A stretch of 8,471 bases of DNA from Chloroflexota bacterium (GTDB lineage: Bacteria; Chloroflexota; Anaerolineae; Anaerolineales; Villigracilaceae). Positions 6,586 through 8,471 of the stretch are shown one piece after another. The position numbers and the translations under genes were made by a program. The notes under the pieces are model-generated. The model was not told the DNA's origin, did not search any database, and saw only the letters and a program-made list of their open reading frames with translations. Each line of letters begins with the position of its first letter. The stretch's first letter is position 1. The DNA lies in NCBI GenBank assembly GCA_021823555.1, contig JAKANW010000090.1, forward strand, positions 1 to 8,471, read 5' to 3'.

Positions 6586-6663
6586 AAGTTTTATCTTTAC
6601 CGCTAATTGTATATCTTCATACGATACTTTGGGTTTGCAGCTTGCAAACAGTGCTTTATCGCT
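6586..6663 (-). promoter_or_regulatory. Probable promoter region of the GGDEF gene
   Basis: This is the space between the GGDEF start and the mobile element. It holds a minus-strand TACAAT (6611-6606, one mismatch to the -10 consensus), 20 bases before the ATG. No -35 hexamer is recognisable at 17-base spacing; that position (6629-6634) is instead partly covered by a palindrome at 6633-6649. Confidence 0.3.
6633..6649. promoter_or_regulatory. Operator-like perfect palindrome GTTTGCA-gct-TGCAAAC
   Basis: Seven-base arms GTTTGCA (6633-6639) and TGCAAAC (6643-6649) are exact reverse complements around a three-base centre. The site begins 48 bases upstream of the GGDEF start and just upstream of its candidate -10 box. 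It has the size and symmetry of a dimeric transcription factor site. It is followed by no T-run and has only a three-base loop, so it is not a good terminator. Confidence 0.4.
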
Positions 6664-6885
6664 ATTTTTTATTCTCTACCGTACATCCCATAAATTTGTG
6701 TCATTGCGAGCCGCCGCTCGCCTGCCCCGATGTACTTGCGGGGTGCTCTTCCCTGGCACCGCCCGCCAGGGCAGGTGTGGCGGCGTGGCAATCCCCTTTT
6801 GACAGGGAAAACTTTTTATCAAACAGGGGCTTGCTTCGGGGAAAACGCCCTCGCAAAGACATTTGTACGGTAGGGAAATTTTTTA
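6664..6885. mobile_element. MITE-like non-autonomous element with 14-base terminal inverted repeats and 8-base target duplication
   Basis: The element body is 6672-6877 (206 bases). Its ends, TTCTCTACCGTACA (6672-6685) and TGTACGGTAGGGAA (6864-6877), are inverted repeats matching at 13 of 14 positions. Both are flanked directly by ATTTTTTA (6664-6671 and 6878-6885), which is not self-complementary and so is a true direct repeat, as expected of a target duplication. A second inner pair, TGTCATTGCGAG (6699-6710) and CTCGCAAAGACA (6850-6861), matches at 11 of 12. Smaller hairpins lie inside (6721-6727 with 6769-6775; 6751-6757 with 6765-6771). There is no credible reading frame inside, so any transposase would act in trans. 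It ends 13 bases short of the stop codon of the next gene. Confidence 0.75.
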
Positions 6886-6898
6886 TGGCAAGCTGACC

Positions 6899-7906
6899 TC
6901 AAGGTGTGGGCTGGTTTGGATTGATGATGTACTGCCACCAATTGTTATGGATGGCGTTTTTGCGCCCGGCTACGCGCGGCAGATGATTGAGCCACCATTG
7001 ATGGTGAGCGCGGGTGTCGCCGCTGCCCCATTCGGCCGCGTTCACGTCGCGGATGTCGCCTTTGAAGTTGGGAAAGTTATTCAGCCAGTCGTAGCATTCG
7101 CTTTTCACGTAGGCGGAATTGTCCCATTCGTAATCGCGTGTGCTGTTCGGGGCGAAATGTACTGTGCCAATGGCGGCCCTGCCCGGAGCGATCTGTTCAT
7201 AGCGCGTATACCGGCTCCACAGGTTGGCGTCGTTGGAAAGTTTTGCAAAGGTCTTGTCCATGATCGATTCGGCGCGATGGCAGAAGGCTTCCAGCGCCTC
7301 GCCGATGTAGCGCTCCAGTGAAAATCCCATGATGATGAAACGACGCTGGCTGGCATCCGTGTTCTTGAGCGCCGGGGCATTGCACCAGAAAGCCCCCGGC
7401 CCGGCCATGACCGATTCGTAGAACCCGGCGTTCGGAAAATTAAAGATCCACACCTCGTCAATCTCGTTTTTTGCCACGCGCTCCAGGATTTTGAAACGCG
7501 TCAGGATGGGCATGTAATCCACTTCCTGAGGCATGTGTGGGGGAGTGCCGCCGCGCATCACCTCCGTATAGCCCTCTGGAGTGTAGACAAAGCCATCTGT
7601 TTTGGCGGGGAATTCGTTGATGTCAATGCGCTGGGCGATCTGGTAGCGTGCCATGCCCCCACTGTTCTTCAGGATGTCGGCCATGAAGCCGGTCGCGATA
7701 TCTTCCACGCGGTACCAGTTCTGTTGCTGGGATAGTTTCTGGCCGATGGCCAGGTCCATGACCGGGTCATAGACCAGCACCAGCACACGGCAGGTGGTGA
7801 TCTGCGCGGGTTCGGTTGCGTTATCCGGTGGGTAAACAGGCCCGGGCGGCGATGCCGGTTTTTTCCTGCCGAACAAAGCGGACAAGGACGCAAGCAGGTT
7901 GTTCAT
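6899..7906 (-). CDS. Conserved protein of unknown function, 335 residues
   Basis: I do not know a function for this protein. The N-terminus is a short hydrophobic stretch ending in GRKK, then a Pro-rich linker to about residue 32, with no convincing cleavable signal peptide. The globular part starts with RVLVLVYDPVMD (about 40-51). The strongest block is DEVWIFNFPNAGFYESVMAGPG followed by AFWCNAP (about 150-178), then RRFIIMGFSLERYIGEALEAF and CHRAES (about 188-214). Later blocks are GTVHFAPN (about 247-254) and TRAHHQWWLNHLP (about 298-310). I recall similar blocks in uncharacterised proteins from Chloroflexota, actinobacteria and fungi. Cys175, His210, Glu213, His250, His301 and His302 are possible metal or catalytic residues, but this is speculation. 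The start is supported by a good Shine-Dalgarno, AAGGAG (7919-7914), seven bases upstream. That site overlaps the stop of the preceding gene, 11 bases away, so the two are co-transcribed. Confidence 0.85.
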   Translation of the reverse strand: MNNLLASLSALFGRKKPASPPGPVYPPDNATEPAQITTCRVLVLVYDPVMDLAIGQKLSQQQNWYRVEDIATGFMADILKNSGGMARYQIAQRIDINEFPAKTDGFVYTPEGYTEVMRGGTPPHMPQEVDYMPILTRFKILERVAKNEIDEVWIFNFPNAGFYESVMAGPGAFWCNAPALKNTDASQRRFIIMGFSLERYIGEALEAFCHRAESIMDKTFAKLSNDANLWSRYTRYEQIAPGRAAIGTVHFAPNSTRDYEWDNSAYVKSECYDWLNNFPNFKGDIRDVNAAEWGSGDTRAHHQWWLNHLPRVAGRKNAIHNNWWQYIINPNQPTP

Positions 7907-7913
7907 CGCTCCA

Positions 7914-7919
7914 CTCCTT
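7914..7919 (-). promoter_or_regulatory. Ribosome-binding site AAGGAG overlapping the upstream stop codon
   Basis: The minus strand reads TAAGGAG: the TAA stop of the upstream gene (7920-7918) shares two bases with the AAGGAG that serves the 335-residue protein, seven bases before its ATG. It is the clearest Shine-Dalgarno in the window and fixes that start. Termination and re-initiation are likely coupled. Confidence 0.7.
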
Positions 7920-8471
7920 ACGGCATGTTGGTCGCAAAATACACCTGGTCTTTGACCGCCAGGTATAAGACGTGATTCGTCCCGGCCGCGATCGCGCCAA
8001 CAGGACTGGATGGCAGAGGGTTGCCGCTTCCGATTGCCGGGCGGAACTGGTTCTGCAATTGGAGCGAGCTGGGGGTCAGGCGCAGAACGTTTTGGCTGTC
8101 TGCGTCCAGCAGCAGAATGGCAGAATCAGGCGGGGGCGTGAAGAGCATTTGAGTCAGGTGAGTCTGGGCAAACAGGTCGGTATCTTTATATGCCGGGAAA
8201 GGATTGACCAACGGGCTCGGGTCCTGGCAGCGTGTCGGTTTGGATTCGATATGGCTGTAGGAGCAGGTGGAGATATGTCCATCGGCGTGGAGCATATACA
8301 GGTCATCGCCAGAAATGATAAAGTCAATTACATCCTGCTTTTCATGGGTTTGCCCGCCAAAGAAAAAATAGGGCCGATCAATGAATGCGCCGTCTTTGCC
8401 GTTATACACCCAAAGAGCCCGCGCAAGCGAATCCAGCACATAGAGGTTGCCGTTGTCCAATGCTATTGCAG
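7918..8471 (-). CDS. C-terminal part of a beta-propeller-like protein, 5' end outside the window
   Basis: The frame is open to the right edge (last codons seen read AIA before LDNGNLYVLDS), so the start is missing; the codon at 8460-8458 is TTG inside the gene, not a start. About 184 residues are visible. Repeated strand-like units, NGNLYVLDSLARALWVY, DDLYMLHADGHISTCSY, AILLLDADSQNVLRL and NHVLYLAVKDQVYFATNMP, look like NHL- or WD-type propeller blades. I associate such tails with Chloroflexota proteins whose N-terminus is a PP2C-like phosphatase, but no such domain is visible here, so this is only a suggestion. It ends 11 bases before the start of the unknown 335-residue protein, and its stop overlaps that gene's ribosome-binding site. 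Confidence 0.75.
   Translation of the reverse strand, partial: AIALDNGNLYVLDSLARALWVYNGKDGAFIDRPYFFFGGQTHEKQDVIDFIISGDDLYMLHADGHISTCSYSHIESKPTRCQDPSPLVNPFPAYKDTDLFAQTHLTQMLFTPPPDSAILLLDADSQNVLRLTPSSLQLQNQFRPAIGSGNPLPSSPVGAIAAGTNHVLYLAVKDQVYFATNMP

Noticed and set aside
6751..6775. Strong hairpin CCCTGGC...GCCAGGG as a terminator
   Set aside because: There is no U-tract after it on either strand, and it is internal to the mobile element.
6642..6896. Plus-strand open frame of 84 codons within the gene-free stretch
   Set aside because: It runs across the mobile element and its hairpins; the Arg/Ala/Pro-rich product is what a GC-rich palindrome gives.
1..8471. tRNA, rRNA, CRISPR array, riboswitch or phage attachment site
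   Set aside because: No cloverleaf, rRNA signature, regularly spaced repeat or recognisable aptamer was seen in the short non-coding stretches by reading alone.

Overview
The window looks like a short contig from a member of the Chloroflexota, probably Anaerolineae. This is inferred from three things: a stand-alone bacterial Elp3 of the kind known from Dehalococcoides, an interspersed repeat starting TGTCATTGCGAG, and a C-terminal propeller-like fragment of a type I associate with that phylum. No marker gene is present, so the assignment is tentative. Genes run off both edges.

Layout. Positions 1-3339 hold a tightly packed minus-strand run, transcribed from right to left: cysH (APS/PAPS reductase), elp3 (radical-SAM/GNAT tRNA U34 enzyme), then two short chromate-transporter (CHR) genes. 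cysH/elp3 and chrA1/chrA2 each overlap by ATGA, and elp3/chrA1 are 21 bases apart. Divergent from cysH, across only 29 bases, lies a Trm9-like SAM methyltransferase (3369-4094, plus strand). Convergent with it is a membrane-anchored triple-GAF GGDEF protein (4117-6585, minus). A gene-free stretch (6586-6898) contains an operator-like palindrome and a complete non-autonomous mobile element with terminal inverted repeats and a target duplication. Two more minus-strand genes finish the window: a 335-residue conserved protein of unknown function (6899-7906) and the C-terminal part of a propeller-like protein that runs off the right edge (7918-8471).

How the genes may work together. The most coherent theme is wobble-uridine modification: Elp3 makes cm5U-type U34, and a Trm9-type enzyme would esterify it to mcm5U. 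The two transcription units share a symmetric promoter with two perfect TATAAT boxes facing outward, each so close to its ATG that both messages are probably leaderless. CysH and CHR transporters suggest a sulfate/oxyanion side to the same operon.

Odd features. elp3 and the methyltransferase each contain a short palindromic repeat read in frame as protein. The first ~120 bases are 83% GC and encode, in a different frame from the chromate transporter, a zinc-ribbon peptide with an Ala/Pro linker. They meet the transporter at a 19-base repeat, which suggests a chimeric join at the contig end.
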